DNA of 64,000 nt from Dermatemys mawii (GCA_007922305.1 ML677326.1:57847446-57911445), one strand, 5' to 3'. Numbered from the stretch's first letter, positions 10,607 through 24,224 are shown. Program-made: numbers and translations. Notes: generated by a model not told the origin, from the sequence alone.

Positions 10607-11241
10607 TTATCCCAAATTCATTACTCTAAAAGGTATATAAGACCGCCTCCCTGCAAAAAGTTACATCACTCTGCCTTTCACTCATTAACATTCTCATTCA
10701 TACAAACCTATCTATAGAAAGATAAGCCAAAGCTGTGATTGGTCATTATAGTTTTGATATTAAAAATGCATAGCAGTCTGAACAAATATTAATTTGTTTT
10801 AGTTTCAAAAACGGGTCAGGTCTGTAACTTTTTGAACATCATCTTTATGTAAATTAAATGTTCTCTTGCATATAGCTGGTTATTCTTGAACCTATGAATA
10901 ATCAATTAGATGTTTCATTTCACCATATTCAATATAGATTTTTGCTCCCTAGAGATGAAAGCAACATTTTTTTTTCTGCTCAGCATAACATTGAAGATTT
11001 AAGGGAGGAATATTCTATTAGATTAGAACATGGATATTATTCCTGGATGGATAAATTATTAATATGAATTTTCATCACTATGTGCTGATCTAGGACTTCA
11101 TAATTTCAACCAGTTAAAATGAGAGGCTAGCAACCAGCAAGAGCAGAAACAGCAGACCTGATTCATCTATCAAGAGGAGATGAAGTATAACTTCATTGAT
11201 TTCAGTGGAGTTACTCCTAATTTAGATTAATGTTAGTTAAA
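10607..11241. other. Anonymous spacer
   Basis: AT-rich and without a gene. A fragment near 11170-11230 resembles a diverged fold-back repeat (TTCATTGATTTCAGTGGAGT). Confidence 0.4.
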
Positions 11242-11560
11242 CATAGAACCAGAGGACTGGAAGGGACCTCGAGAGGACTTCTATTTCAGTCCTCTGAACT
11301 CAAGGCAGGACTAAGTATTATCTAGACCAGTGGTTCTCAACTATGGTCCACCACTTGTTCAGGGAAAGCCTCTGGCATGCTGGGCTAGTTTGTTTACCTG
11401 CCACCTCTGCAGGCTCAGCCAATCACGGCTCCCACTGGCCGTGGTTCGCTGCTTCAGGCCAACGGGAGCTGCGAGAAGCAGCAGACAATACATCCCTTGG
11501 CCTGCCCTGACAGGTGTTTGCCTAATCTGCTCTTCACAACAGATCTCCTATCACCAGACT
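11242..11560 (-). mobile_element. CR1 LINE 3' fragment, interrupted
   Basis: In reverse complement, 11242-11327 matches the CR1 3' region (GGACTGGAAGGGACCTCGAG is the antisense of its terminal part). The match resumes at about 11505 with TGACAGGTGTTTGCCTAATC. The two halves are contiguous in CR1; the gap is filled by the hAT fragment at 11328-11504. Confidence 0.7.
11328..11504 (+). mobile_element. hAT-type MITE fragment (CAGTGGTTCTCA end)
   Basis: It begins CAGTGGTTCTCAACTATGG directly after ATCTAGAC, which fits the TCTAGA-like target preference of hAT elements. The opposite TIR and right duplication are missing, so the element is truncated. It sits inside the CR1 fragment. Confidence 0.6.
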
Positions 11561-11769
11561 GAACAGAATGTCAATGAAGGATTGTAAAAACTTCAAAGGT
11601 AGAAGAGTAACAGGAAGAAGCAAACATGGGGCTAAGGGAGGAAGAGAACCAATCTTGAGGTACTCATCAAAGGTTGCTTGAGTATATTGGGGGACAATGG
11701 GGACACCCTGGCATCCCTCACTGAGGAAGTGAATGAACAGCACATTTACTTCATGAAGAAAGAGTCACA

Positions 11770-12303
11770 ACAAGGCTTGGCTGAAAACGCTGGAGATAAT
11801 TTTGAGTGAGAAAAGCTTCTTAAGACGGGAGGTGAACCTGTTAGTTAAGTTTAGTTTCTAGAAAGTGTGTTATGATTATGTTTTATATGTAGCCATTTGT
11901 TTCCAATATTCTCATTCACTATCACTTGAGTTTCTAATGTTTGCTTATAAAGATATCTAAGTGCTGTGGTGTTAAGCAAAGTGATGGCCTTGATTTAAAT
12001 TTTATAAGCTGGTGTGTACTATTCCTTTGGGGATAGTGGGCCTGGTAATTCTGTGAGTGTTCAGTGGATAAGGGGATGACACTGTAGGGCATGCTCTGGG
12101 GACTTGAGGATTGGTGTCTGTCTATCACTTACCTGCACAGAGAGAGCAAGGCCTGTGGAGGCCTGGAAGGTCATGCTTGCGGTGCCAGAGACTGGTGGTT
12201 TCAGGGAGTTGATCTATAGCAGGCCTCGAAAAGACTTCCTCTTGCTAAGGGCAGATGGCGATGAAGTGCTTTGCAATTCTGGTTACCCCCGAGGAGCATC
12301 ACA
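11770..12303. mobile_element. LTR-like interspersed repeat
   Basis: This resembles a turtle LTR or LTR-like repeat by memory of its course (CTAAGTGCTGTGGTGTTAAG, then TTATAAGCTGGTGTGTACTA, ending near GAGCATCACA). I could not set both ends or find a target duplication. The 100-codon ORF at 12104 lies inside it and is not a gene. Confidence 0.35.
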
Positions 12304-13982
12304 GTCATCATACAATATTTATTTAATGGTCTGTCTGTGTTGTAAGGAAAAGGACCAAAGCAAAGTGAGACAAACAATCAGAGAAAATGATACAGTCAGA
12401 ATATAACATCTCAAGACAAGAAATACTACACAGAGCCAGAAAACTGTCCTCATGCAGAAGTAATAATTCACTCCTCTCTCCATATCAGCATAGGTCCCTG
12501 TGCACGTCACCATTCCACAGTTATCTATTAACAACCCAAAACCTTTGAAACTAGACTGTCAGTTTACAATCTGCTGTGAGAAGAGGAAAGAGGGAATAGC
12601 AATTCTGAGAAGCACAGTTCCCTTGCAGACTCATTCCTTGCTCCAGAAAAGAAAGTAAACCTTTATTGATTTAGATCGAATCAGATTATGCCCCCTGAGC
12701 ATCATCTCAGATGCGTTGACCAGCATAGTGGGGTGAGTGGAGTTAAGGTTTCAGTCATGCCTTGCCTTGCCTCCTTGCATTTGTGTGAGTGGGGGAGTGG
12801 CAGCCCCACAGAGAATAGGCAATGGAGGAGTGTAGAGATGCATTTCACAAATTCTTATTATCTTTATGCAGACACACAGGGTAAGCCACAATCTTGTCCT
12901 TAACCAGGAAGCAAGAACTTTAGTTTGGTGAGCTCCAATACAGATAACATTGGTTGAAATAAAAGATACATTCCTCGTAAGTTAATTCTTCATTATATAT
13001 GTATATAGTATGTTATAAAGGCAGCACTATATTAAAAAGGAGTTTGTTTATGAATCAGTAAGTGAATTAATAGACATCTTGAATGTCTCTACCCATTGCT
13101 ATCCCACATTAACAGTCACCTCCATCTACCCAAACTACATTCGAGTTTAGGTCTGAGTTACATATATGGAGAAAGGGAAAGATACAGCCAAAAGTTGCAC
13201 AGATGCCCCATGTGACATATGGGTGCCAAAATCAGAGACAGGACCCATTCCAACAATGCTGCAAGACTGGTAACTGCAGAGTTCCCCTCCCGATCATTGG
13301 GGTCCTCATCCACCAGAGATGTCTCAAAATGCTAATGGATGCTTACTGTTTCATGCATTCCAGTCCATGTGGTGTATGAGCTCCTTCAGACAGGCAGAGC
13401 TCTGGTGCAATAATAACTTGAACAATGCCAGGGGAAAGTGTGTCATCCATTATTGTGCATCCCTGAAGGACATCACAGATTTCCCTGTCCTCTGGTTTAA
13501 TGGGAAGCTTCTATCCATTGTTCCTCTAGTTCCCTCCACAAATACATGCATTCTGGACACAAGATCTATTTCTCTCCAAAGGATTGAACTTTCTTTTCCC
13601 CAACTCACTCTCTGCCTTCCATCACCAATTTGCATGTTTTAGGAGTCTGGGGAAAGTATTGTGGAGAAGCTCAAATACTGAATGTCTGGTTTTGTACCTG
13701 AGGGTCACAATAAAATGGCTTTGCGGAGGGCCCCAGACTTGTTTGTACAAGCTGTTCCAGGTGGTGTGGTGGCTTCTTCTCCATGATATCTAATCACATC
13801 TGCTTCCCCTTCTCTTTAGGGGTGGGAGGTATTGGGACTTAGAAACTGGATGCTGATTGTCTTGGCTCCCCTTCCCCTTCGCTTTTACTGCTTCTCAATG
13901 GCAAGTCTACATTTTTAATCTGTAGAAATAAACCAAAAAAGAGTTAAAGGAAGGTCAACATATAATGCAAATTGCAGAACTT
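12304..13982. other. Anonymous intergenic stretch
   Basis: No supported gene or bounded repeat. The 107-codon frame at 13319-13642 has no recognisable domain and is opposed by another frame; I treat it as chance. Confidence 0.45.
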
Positions 13983-14056
13983 GCCAAACATGGGCAATAG
14001 ATTAAGTACCTGACTCTGGATGAGAAGATTGTAGGTTTGACTCCTGTCTAACTTAT
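13983..14056 (+). pseudogene. tRNA-Arg-like relic (tRNA pseudogene or SINE head)
   Basis: GATTAAGTACCTGACTCTGG, then ATGAGAAGATT and GGTTTGACTCC, follow the layout of tRNA-Arg(CCG): D arm, anticodon arm and a B box differing from GGTTCGANTCC by one base. The anticodon position reads CTG where CCG is expected, consistent with CpG decay. The acceptor stem does not pair, so it is not a working tRNA. Confidence 0.5.
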
Positions 14057-17000
14057 CACTCTGCTGCTTCTGTGTTCGCAGCATGTCTTTGGCATGAACA
14101 CGGGGAGTGGCTGGCTCAGGAGGTAAAGCAACACCAACCCAAACAGTCCCCCTTCCCAGCCCCTCATGTCATAACAAGGAATTTCGGACAACAGACCGCT
14201 CCAAAATGTCTAGGCTGGGGCTAGAAGATGGTCAACTACTTGCCAAACACAAAACTTTGTAGCTGGATGAAAAATACTAGCACAGCTACCTTCTCTACAG
14301 CCTCATCCTGCCAAATGCATTACCCTTATATCCATGCATATCTAACTTCAGTTGGTCAGATGATAGTGTTCACAAGATATACTCCAATTGCATAGGTCCA
14401 AAGCTGAAATTCCAGATGAGGCCCCTTTAACTATATTTCATAAGTTATATTTCACATGCATTTTAAAATCCATTTTACAGTAAGACATTGGTCTTTCAGC
14501 TGTGCAAAATCACCAATTAATTCCAGAGCTTATCAAAATATGGAAATTACAGGATCTCATTACAAACTATATAACAATCAACTGAAAATGTTTAACTCAC
14601 AGTAGGGAATGTTTAAAATCTAACCTATTGCTTCTACATATTGCGAAAAATTCTGAATACTGTAGATGGAAATCTAATGAACTCTATTTTTCTGGGTCTC
14701 AGCTTGCTCTGCTGCTCTCAGTAGTATATCTGCTTCTTTATGTAATTGTCTCATTTTTCATCTTATAAATTTTATATACAAGTATTCTTGCTTCCCTCTG
14801 AAAATTGATTTAGTTGTAGGGAAAGCTATATCCTTTAAAGTCTTGAATATTTTGGAAATTGTATGAAGTACCTCAAATATGCAACATACTGTAAACTTTT
14901 TCAATCTATTGTGAAGTGAAAGTCTTAATTAAAATTCTGATTATTCCTTTCATAATTCTAAATCCAGAATACTGGGATCTTTGATTCTGTTGCTGTTACA
15001 CCATTTGATTTTCATACATTACATATGGCTTTTATAGTTCACTTTATATTAACTCCTCTCACATTGCAGTCTTTCATGGCTTATTCCAGCACATTTCTTT
15101 CTTTAGATATCTCACCTTTTCTTAATAGTTCCCTTGCTCTCTAGAGGCCATCAAGTGCCGTACTCTATCTTGCATTCAGGTTCTGTCATTATAATAACTT
15201 GGAATCTGTTTTTCACTCTGGAATATATCATGCCATTCTCTTTATTGATCCTTTCTGTGTTGATATTTTCTGACTTTCCCCAGGTGGTATAGTTCACTTA
15301 CATTAAGGATACATGCTAATCAGGTACTTGGTGAGCTGCATGAAGATATACACATTAGAAAAAAGCATATTGTGACATTCTGTACTTCACAGGAATATCA
15401 TATACCCCTATGTTCATCCTTATAATACGATTGTATGGCATCTAATGCAAAGTTTTTCATATCGGGTGTCTTCGGAAGGCTCATGATGTACTGAGCATTG
15501 TTGTTATGGTAGTGTCAGAGTAATCATTGTTACAGTAATGTTATAGGTTGTAATTTCATGTATACAGTTTAAAAACTCTTCTACTATCTTTTTAATTTTA
15601 TATGCTACCAGTCTGGTTCCACTGGGGTTTAGATGGAGCCCATCCTTTCTCTTTAGGCTCCTCCTTTCCCAATAGGTTCACCATAAACCTAAATCCCTCC
15701 TCTCAACACCATCATCTCCTCCACACAATCAGACTCTGCACTTCTGCCTATATGACATTGCATGTGGAACTGAAGCATATCTGAGAATGCTATTGTGGAA
15801 GTTCTGGACTTTAATCTCTTGCCTTGCAGCCTAAAATTGGCATCCCAGGTTCTCTCTCCTGCCTTTTTCTATGTCATTGATACCTACATGTAACATGAGC
15901 ACCTGCTGCCACAAATAAGTCTATCTAGTTATCTCAAGAAAGTTGTCTTCACGCCTGATAGGCAATTTCACCATGCAGTTCTCCTGGTCTTCACAAATCC
16001 TACTATCTATATTTCCAGTAACTGAACCTTCCATTACTATTACTTGTCTCTATTATTACTTCAGTATAGAGAAGGAATACAGACAGCACTATGCAATCAC
16101 AACAGTGATATATTAACTTGCTGTTCCAGATTAGTCATCATTTTGTTCTTTATACAGTAAAATGTCCCTTTCTAAACTTGTTTTGAGTTACTATCATTAC
16201 TTTCAATATGTTTAGTTTTCATATTAAATATTCATAACAGAAAATAGACCAATACATTCGTGGGCTTAAAGGAATCTAAAAATGTGGAAGGAACATTTCT
16301 GGGGAACAGGGTGGCTAGCAGGATTGGCCACAAAATATTTTCTCTCTAGGTCTTTAGTTCAAATTTAGCCCTTTCCCTTCTTTTTTTTTTTTTTTTTTAA
16401 GTGGCTTGTGTGATATGCATTTCTCTGTGATGGAAGTGTTGAGTGAACTGCTTGTCCATATCACAACACTATCACTACATTGGGAACAAACTTATTTTTA
16501 AGTAAGCTCAGTAGCAGTCTCAAGGAATGTATTGATATGAAAATGGAAATTCCATCTCATTCCATGAAGGAGCTTCACCAGGAACTCCCAGGAAGCTGAT
16601 AGGCACAAACATAAGTAGGAAGGTTGCACTGATTTGTCCATGCAGTGTCAGTTCTGTGGATAAATACTCTACTTCATTCTCCTGTTTGTTAATCCAACAC
16701 TTTCCAGCAGAAGTAAAAAAAGAAATATTTCAATTTTAAAGAAAAAAGAACAAAAATAATTCATTTTTATAAAAGTTAGATAAAACTCCAAATGTTTGAG
16801 ATTTGGTTCTGACAATCCTCTGTGCCAGATTTTCAAAAGAATGGGTTGAGAAGTAAGGATAGATAAACCTCAAAAATGTTCGGGTTTGGGAGTAGAGTGA
16901 CGGTTCAGCCTCATTTCTATTTAGAAATCAAGTCAGTTTACCTTTTAATTCATGGCAGGGGAGGAAGTGAGGCTGATGCCTGGAGATGTCAAAGGAGTGG

Positions 17001-17094
17001 CTATAGCACTGTTATGGCTACTCAGGAAGTGATCTCCACCTCCATCCCCCTTTCGGAGCTGCAAACTCAAAAGACTCATTGTCCCACTGGCAGA
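14057..17094. other. Anonymous AT-rich intergenic stretch
   Basis: No gene is supported. A poly-T run at about 16381-16399 could be the complement of a retroposon A-tail, but no matching body was recognised. Confidence 0.45.
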
Positions 17095-17451
17095 CTAAGC
17101 AGATACTCCTAAGTCAGTGACCATGCCCCAGACAGAGGAGCCACAGCCTGTGAGAAGCCACCTAAGAGGGAGTATACCCTGAGGTAGACTAACGAGTGGT
17201 TCAGACACTGTAACATCCACTAAGGCTCTGGGTTGGGACCTGGTGGTGTGGGTGAGCCTGGGTCCTCTATCTTGCTCTATTGCACCTCTGCTATGACAGA
17301 ACCCTAAGGGAAGTAAAAGGGTCACTGAGGAGGGATTGAGGCCTGTCACATATGACCAAGCCAGGCCCCCCCTAGAATGATGAGTACATAAAGAACTGAG
17401 AAGCCACTGTCTGACCATTAAGCCAGTTGGCTATTGGACTGCCCCGCTACA
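17095..17451 (-). mobile_element. LTR fragment, antisense
   Basis: In reverse complement it begins TGTAGCGGGGCAGTCC, the start typical of a turtle LTR group, and is GC-richer than its flanks. The other end and target duplication were not found. The 107-codon minus-strand frame at 17095-17418 lies in it and has no domain. Confidence 0.5.
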
Positions 17452-17871
17452 TTCTTATTTGCCACTTGTGTATGAAAGGCAGTATTACATAAATAAAAGC
17501 ACTACATTTATTTTGTTGTTATTCATGGATCATATTATTAGTTATTGACTATTCAGAGTACCATTAAGTACTTGTGAAAATATTCATGAATGATGATAGT
17601 TTCATTAATGTTTTTAATATAAGAAAATTCATACTATCTGTAAATTATTGCTATTTACTACTCATCATTTGTTTTTCTCTAATTTTAGAAGTTTCAGTCA
17701 TCCAGGTAGGGACAAGAAATGTGGGTTACCTGATCAATTACCAGAAAAAATAGTTCATGAACAATCCATATGCTGAAATATGTTTATGCAAATTATTCAG
17801 CAAATATTTACAAATATATTTGCATAAATCAGGATCTCTGAATGAATGACTTGTGACCGAGAAAAACTATA

Positions 17872-18177
17872 CAGTAGATTCTCGATTATCCAGGATGATA
17901 GGGAAAAAATTAATCCTGTTTAATAAAATCCTGGATAATCACCATCCATAGGAAATATGGAGAGGAGAGGTTGGTTCACCAGCCACCCTACACCGGGGGG
18001 AGGTGTGTTGGTTCACTGGCTGCCCTGCACCCTGGTGGGTTGTTTGTTTTTTTTTGTTCTTCGGGCAGCAACAAAGCCAGAGCTGGCCTTGTGAGTTACA
18101 TGTATTTTTTTTTTGTTGACATCCTGGTTAATCCACATCCTGGTTAACCCAATCCTGGATAATTGAGAGTCTATTTG
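17872..18177. mobile_element. Tigger/mariner-like MITE
   Basis: The left end CAGTAGATTCTCGATTATCC and the reverse complement of the right end (ATAGACTCTCAATTATCC) form inverted termini, typical of pogo/Tigger-type elements. The left flank ends in TA, the expected target. The interior carries a T-rich run and no transposase. Confidence 0.55.
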
Positions 18178-20700
18178 CAATAACTACTAATTGCAGCATA
18201 TCATTTGATCCATTTTAACCTAGTCACAGTATTACTGAAAATTTACAAGAACTTAGAGTGCAAGGTAAAATTATTTTATGCATATATTTAAACAATGAAC
18301 AAACAAATCAATCTTCTCTTAACATCCCTCGATTAGGTAACAAACAAACTCCTTTTTAAGAAATGAATGTTTGCTAGCATTTTGAAGTAACAGTAAAATA
18401 GCAGCTCCTTCATGAAAGAGCTTTATCTGCAGTGCACTGTTGCTCTGAAATTAACTAGTCAGTTGCACTCAGTTGGCACCTCAGGTAAAGGAGTGCTGTG
18501 CTATTCTTTGGCAGCTGCTCCCAATGTGAAGTGTCAAATAAGGAAAAGGCAAACACAGACGGAAGGGAAAAATGTGGTTGGAGACAGAAATGGAAAAAGA
18601 CAATAGGATGGTCCCTAAACACCTCGATCAGGTGTAAATGATCCAAAAGGATCTACATTCCGAGGAATAAAATAGATGTATTCTGTCAACTTCTATCAAT
18701 AAATGTGACAGATGGTATTTTAGTTTTAATGCTTAAAGATAAGTCCACAAATGATACCTAGGCCAAGCAGTGCAGTGCCTAACTTTAAGAGCACTGACAA
18801 CTACTGGAATCCACAGCCCCAGGTTAGGAACCCTCTCATTATTCAATGTATGTGAAGAGCTAAGGCCTTAAGAATAGGATTCACAAAGGTCAGCACACTG
18901 AATGGTGAGCTAACTAGCCAATAAGAAATGCAGAAGAGAGAGGTATAACCTGAGCCCTGCCCTTCAAAGGGACAGAGTCACCTATCTCCATTCAGCATTC
19001 CAGCTGTGAACTCTTTTTTGGAGTTAGTCACCTAAGCCATGTGACCGAAAAATTGGAGGGGGAGATAGTGGTGCTACAACGCCCTCTTAAATCCCATAGG
19101 TATTCCAGGCTGGGACTCTCTCCTGTTGAAGCTGTTCTCCACCTGCGGGCTGTTTTGAGGAGCTGAATTTTGGACTTAGGCACCCAAATCCTTTTGTATA
19201 TCTAGTCCATAGATTTATTGTGTCACCAAAGAGATGGGCTAACAAAAGATAGCATCTTCTTACTCTCTGGATGTATTGCAAATCAATTTATTCACCACCG
19301 GAAAAAAACACACCCACCATTAATGAAAGAAACATTTAATTCTATTTTTCGTCTGGTACTAGAATAGGGCTGTGTATGCAGTGGACCATTTTCGCTATAA
19401 GAAAGAAAGATCACCAAAAACTAATTAATTCCATGAAAACATCCTAAGGTAATCATTCTTTGCTATTTCTTCAGAATTTAAATAGTCTAAATAATAGGAT
19501 TTAGACTCGGTTTGTTCCTCTTGCCTACAAATATGTTGATAGTTTAAGGACAATCTATGTTAAACTACAAAAGAACATTAAGTCCTGATGTACATCCACA
19601 TTATTTAAATGGAAATGGAAACTTGTGTAAGAGAAAAATAATAAATGTGAATTTTCAGCTTTAACTGATGTTGCCAGTGAACACACTGTAGTTGCAGAGA
19701 GGCAGACTGTGGACCCTTTAGTCAGTGAGACTACTACTGCCCACCCGTTAAAAAATAAAAATAATGGTTTTTTAAAAAAAAGATTAGTGAGACAAACTAG
19801 CAAAGCATGAAATGTCTTTCAACCTTAACTCAGTTTCTAAGTATGGGCAAGGGAAGACAGGTGAACAGCGTGGGATAAAAGCCAAAGGGGGAATGTAATT
19901 TTCTTTTCAGTTCTTCCATAATTCCACCTAATGCTAATATGAGTTGACTATGTGCATTTATAAGAAAATATAACTCAGATTTTCAGACCTAACTTAGACT
20001 TTCTTGTTGCTGTATCTTTTATCACAACCATCATGCTACCTGCTGTATTAAATGTCTTTCTGAAGAGATAGCAAAGTGTTAGATAAACAAATATAAGGAA
20101 AAACATTTTGTGCAAACTTATAAAAGGAGAAAGACCAGATTTATCCTTGGTTTAACTCTGTTGACTTCATGGTTAAGGCAGATAAAAAAGAGGTCTATTT
20201 TATTAGGTGTATGTAGTGTGAAATGTGTACATTTATATTAAGTAACAACCCAATCTGTGAGATAAGTCTACATAATACTAACACAGATGTGTTACAAAAT
20301 ATTTTAAATAGGGAAATAGGACTTTGAAGCAGAAAAAGTTATTCAAACACTGGAAAATTAGGCTGACTAGCCTTTTTTATGTTACTTTTAGACCATCTTC
20401 TAACGTGATGGGAAACTCATGGTCATGAAAAAATAAATGTTATAATAAGTGATGCTATTTCAAAGTTTATCATTTAGTTTGCTAAGTTTTCCCTGCCACA
20501 GCTTTTCGCTACCTGATGCATTCTGGTAATTCAGCAAAGTGGTATATTTGAAATGTTCCCCATGGGAATCCAGTATAGTAATATATTAGAATGGACACCC
20601 CATCTACCTTAAGATGAATCACTGTTAGAGACAGGCTTGAAATGAAAAATCCAGGTTTCAAGCTCTCAGAGTTTGGCATGGTTTAGATATGGCATTTGGA
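18178..20700. other. Anonymous stretch; part resembles an interspersed repeat
   Basis: No gene. Roughly 18750-19215 has the feel of a repeated turtle sequence (AGGATTCACAAAGGTCAGCA), but I cannot bound or name it. Confidence 0.35.
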
Positions 20701-20710
20701 TTGATGCATT

Positions 20711-20802
20711 ATGGAGATAGTGCTATTTGTGAATAGATATGGAAATAGTGCTATTTGTGAATTCTGGATTCAACTCTGGATTCATTCATTCATTCATTCA
20801 GC
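20711..20802. repeat. Tandem duplication and ATTC tetranucleotide run
   Basis: A ~28-bp unit around ATAGTGCTATTTGTGAAT is repeated directly. It is followed by TTCTGGATTCAACTCTGGAT and (ATTC)4-5. Confidence 0.75.
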
Positions 20803-22774
20803 TCTGGATTTCAAAATACACATTCTCATTTCAGGTTATTCAGAGACAGGGCTTGATTCTGGCTTCTAGCACATCTCTGGTCATAGCAGGAGAAAGAATG
20901 AGCAGCCTTTTCTCCCCTCACACCCTCCTCCTCCTAAGGTCCTAATTTACTTATTTTGGCTCTAGTCCTGCATTGTGATCCTCACGGGTGAATCCCTGGT
21001 ATTGGGAAGAGTCCCACTGACTTAAATGGGATTCTGCATGGGAGTAAGGGTCTGCATCCATAGATCAGATTGTAGGATTGAGGCTTTAGTATCTTAAAGT
21101 ACTATAGAATATAAAATAAGCTCTCTGGGAAAGGGGCTGGGGAAGGTAGAGGTTCATGATTAAGCAAGTTAGGAGTGGAAAGGAAGTAGAACTGGTGAGG
21201 AAACATTATATTTAAACAGTCTTTTTTTTTTCTAAATTGATCAAAAATCCTGACAGATTTTGCTTTTATTCTGACATTGAAAACCTCATTAACTACCTGA
21301 CCATCCAGGTGAAAAAACTAATGGGTGACAAGTCTACAGCAGACTGAGTTACTCTTGTAGGAAGTCTGGGAAAATGGGTGGTAAGAAAGCTTCCTGTGAG
21401 AGAGTATTTCAGGGAATTTTCAGTTTTAGATCTGTTAGTTCAACTTAAAAAATCTGTCAGATTGTGAGTCTTAATTAATATAATGATTTTGAAGGTTGAG
21501 TTTGTTTGCAAATATGTTATTAAAAAGTTTAAATATATTGTTTGTTCCAAAACTCAGCACAGTTCCTTCACTGTTTTTTGCATTAGCGAGGCAGGTTTAT
21601 TTGAGAGTATCCTGGCTCAATAGTATTCGTTATTCATAGAATTTTTTTGTGGAGCCCTTCATTTGCATATTAATAAAGTTCAATGGTTCTGCTGCTCATG
21701 ACTGAGAGTCCAATGAGCCACCCTGTGAAGTGGGGGTGGGAAAATACAGAGAGACTGCTCTGACTGCTGTGACAGATATAAAACGAACCTGGTACTATTA
21801 TGTACTACTTCTCTATAAAGGTTTAGAAGCTTTTAGTATTTAGAAGCTTCTTATTCAACCAGCAAGTCTAACAAACGTCCAACACTTTGCTTTGTCTCCA
21901 TTGTGAAACAACAGATCCACTCAAGATGGCTACATTAACAGAGGTTTCCTCAGGATTCACTCAGTCTTTTTATAGTCCTGTTTTCTATGCATTCCTCACG
22001 GACAGAGCCTGTTAGTTGTGTGCTTAATGCTGTGCCTAGTAAGGGCAAGACTAAATTTAGAATTGTCTAGTTGAACTGCTACTTTCTTACTTGTTAGAAA
22101 AAACCTGGAAACAAGGACAAACTATACATTGTTGCCTCTAATATTCTAGATTTCAGCTGTCTTTTAAGTGTGGAGAAAGAGCCATTTTGAGAACCATTCA
22201 GAAAAGATCTGAATGGAGCCTTTGCTTTATCACAAAATTAGAGACTCTGCAGGAGATTTGCTGTCCAGGCAAAGTGGGGAGGGCTAAAGTTGTGTTAAGA
22301 TTCTGGACAGCTCCTGGGGCCAAAGTGGGTCCTGGTATAACATAAACAGCTGTGGAGCCTATCTCAGTTATACAGCCTCCCTAGGTCATAGCGCTGCCTG
22401 CAGTCTCTAAAGTCCTACACAATAGTGACATATCCGTCCCTCCCTGAACCCTTACACCAGGGTTTACCTTGGAAGATAGCTTTTACACAGATCTGTCCCT
22501 TCTTCCTGGCATAAAGGGGCTGCAGGGAAGTTAGAATTTCACTCTCTCTGTTTAATGCTCTTCAAAGTTGTTTTAAGGCATATATGAGAAGCAAATTTTG
22601 CATTACACAGACACAACAAATGCCTACAGCCAGCAACAGTGTATGTGCTGTAATACGTATTGTAATAAGTGGTTTGTGCTAAACAGGTCATTTTCTGGAT
22701 TTTCTTACCATGTATGCTTCTTAAAAATGTCTCTGAGGAATTTGTGAACAAGCAATGAGACATTGCCCTATAAT
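20803..22774. other. Anonymous intergenic stretch
   Basis: No supported gene. 20970-21080 resembles a diverged fold-back repeat (CCCACTGACTTAAATGGGAT). Confidence 0.4.
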
Positions 22775-23045
22775 TAGGGCCCTACCAAATTCACATTCTG
22801 TTTTGGTCAATTTCACAGCCATAGGATTTTTAAAATAGTAAATGTCATGATTTCAGCCATTTAAATCTGAAATTCCACAGTGTTGTAATTGTAGAGATCC
22901 TGACCCAAAAAGGAGTTGTTGGGGGCAGGGAGGTGGCATTTTATGGTCTTGCCACCCTTACTTCTGTGCTGCTGCTGACAGGCTTCTGCCTTCAGAGCTG
23001 GGCACCTGGCCAACAGCTGCCATCCTCTGGTCACCCAGCTCTGAA
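22775..23045. mobile_element. hAT MITE of the TAGGGCCCTA family, truncated
   Basis: It starts TAGGGCCCTACCAAATTCAC and matches, in opposite orientation, the right half of the full element at 40333-40935 (shared TTTTGGTCAATTTCAC and TCCTGACCCAAAAAGGAGTT). The other terminus is missing. Confidence 0.75.
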
Positions 23046-23460
23046 TGTTTTCAGGATAGGGGCCTTAAGAAGAAATACCATGGGCATGTTTTCTTTGTTA
23101 TATGTTTCCTTCCATATACAGATCCAGTATGTGTACCAGAAACGTGCAAACCCTTTTTAAAGCTGCTTTCTCAGCCAAATTATTCATAAAACCTTTCATA
23201 TTAGTGGTTACTAATAATAAAATCTGTCCTTTGCCTGAAGAAATTACAGGAAAAAATTTCAGTTATATAAGCACTCAGGAACCTGAGTGTCATTGAAAGT
23301 CAAAGGCACAGAGAGACTGATGGCTTATCTACACAGAAACCCAGCGTATGGCAAGCCAGGATAGAAATCTATAGTGCACTAGCCTGATACACAATAGTTG
23401 GCTGTGTGATCCTGGCTGCTGTGCTTAAAAGTTCTATAGGGCATTTGGACATATATCTTT

Positions 23461-24096
23461 TTGAAACAGCAGTTAGTCAAAAATGTGAAGCAGTTCCAAA
23501 AAAATATTGTAGGGTATACTAACAGGAGTGTCCTACATAAGATTCAGGCGGTAAGTTGTCTAATTCTATTTGGTGCTGATGAGGCCTCAGCTGGAGTTCT
23601 GTGTCCAATACGGGGTGCCACCCTTTTGAGGAAATGTGAACAAATTGAAGAGAGGACAGAGAAGAGCAATACAAATGAGCAAAGGTTAAAACCTGACTTA
23701 CGATGCCAGATTAAAAAAATCTGGGCAGGTTTAGTCTTGCCAAAAGAAGACTAGGTGTGTGTGTTGGGCGGTCCTGCTAACAGTCTTCAAATATATTAAG
23801 GGCTGTTATAAAGACAACTATAATTAATTGTTCTCCGTCTCCACTAAAGATAGGACAAAAAGTAATGGGCTTAATGTGAAGCAAGGGAGATTTAGGTTAG
23901 ATATTAGGGAAAACTTTCTAACTATAAGGATAGTTAAGCCTCTCTCCAAAGGCGCTCTCCCATTAAGAACTGTTTAAAGATCAGTTTGACAAATGCTTGT
24001 CAGGGATAGTCTAGGTTTATTTGGTCCAGCTCAGCACAGGAGGCTAGACTTGATGACTTCTCAAGGTCCCATCCATACATTTCTATGGTTCTGTGG
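23461..24096 (+). mobile_element. CR1 LINE 3' end
   Basis: This is a 5'-truncated CR1 carrying the 3' end of ORF2 and the 3' UTR. It contains GCCTCAGCTGGAGTTCTGTG and GGGAAAACTTTCTAACTATA. It ends in the CR1-style short repeat TTCTATGGTTCTGTGG. The 97-codon frame at 23461-23754 is part of its ORF2 tail, with stops beyond. Confidence 0.85.
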
Positions 24097-24224
24097 TACT
24101 ATGGAACTTGTAGCATGTGGTAGCAAGGTCCACATGTTGACTTAGTGGCATGTGAGGGTATTGTGTTATCCCTTCACAACCTGGCTTACTGCACACTAAG
24201 TCTCTGAGTAGAGATGCACTAAAG

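Noticed and set aside
13319..13642. 107-codon ORF as a possible gene
   Set aside because: No domain, no plausible promoter or splice context, and overlapping ORFs in other frames.
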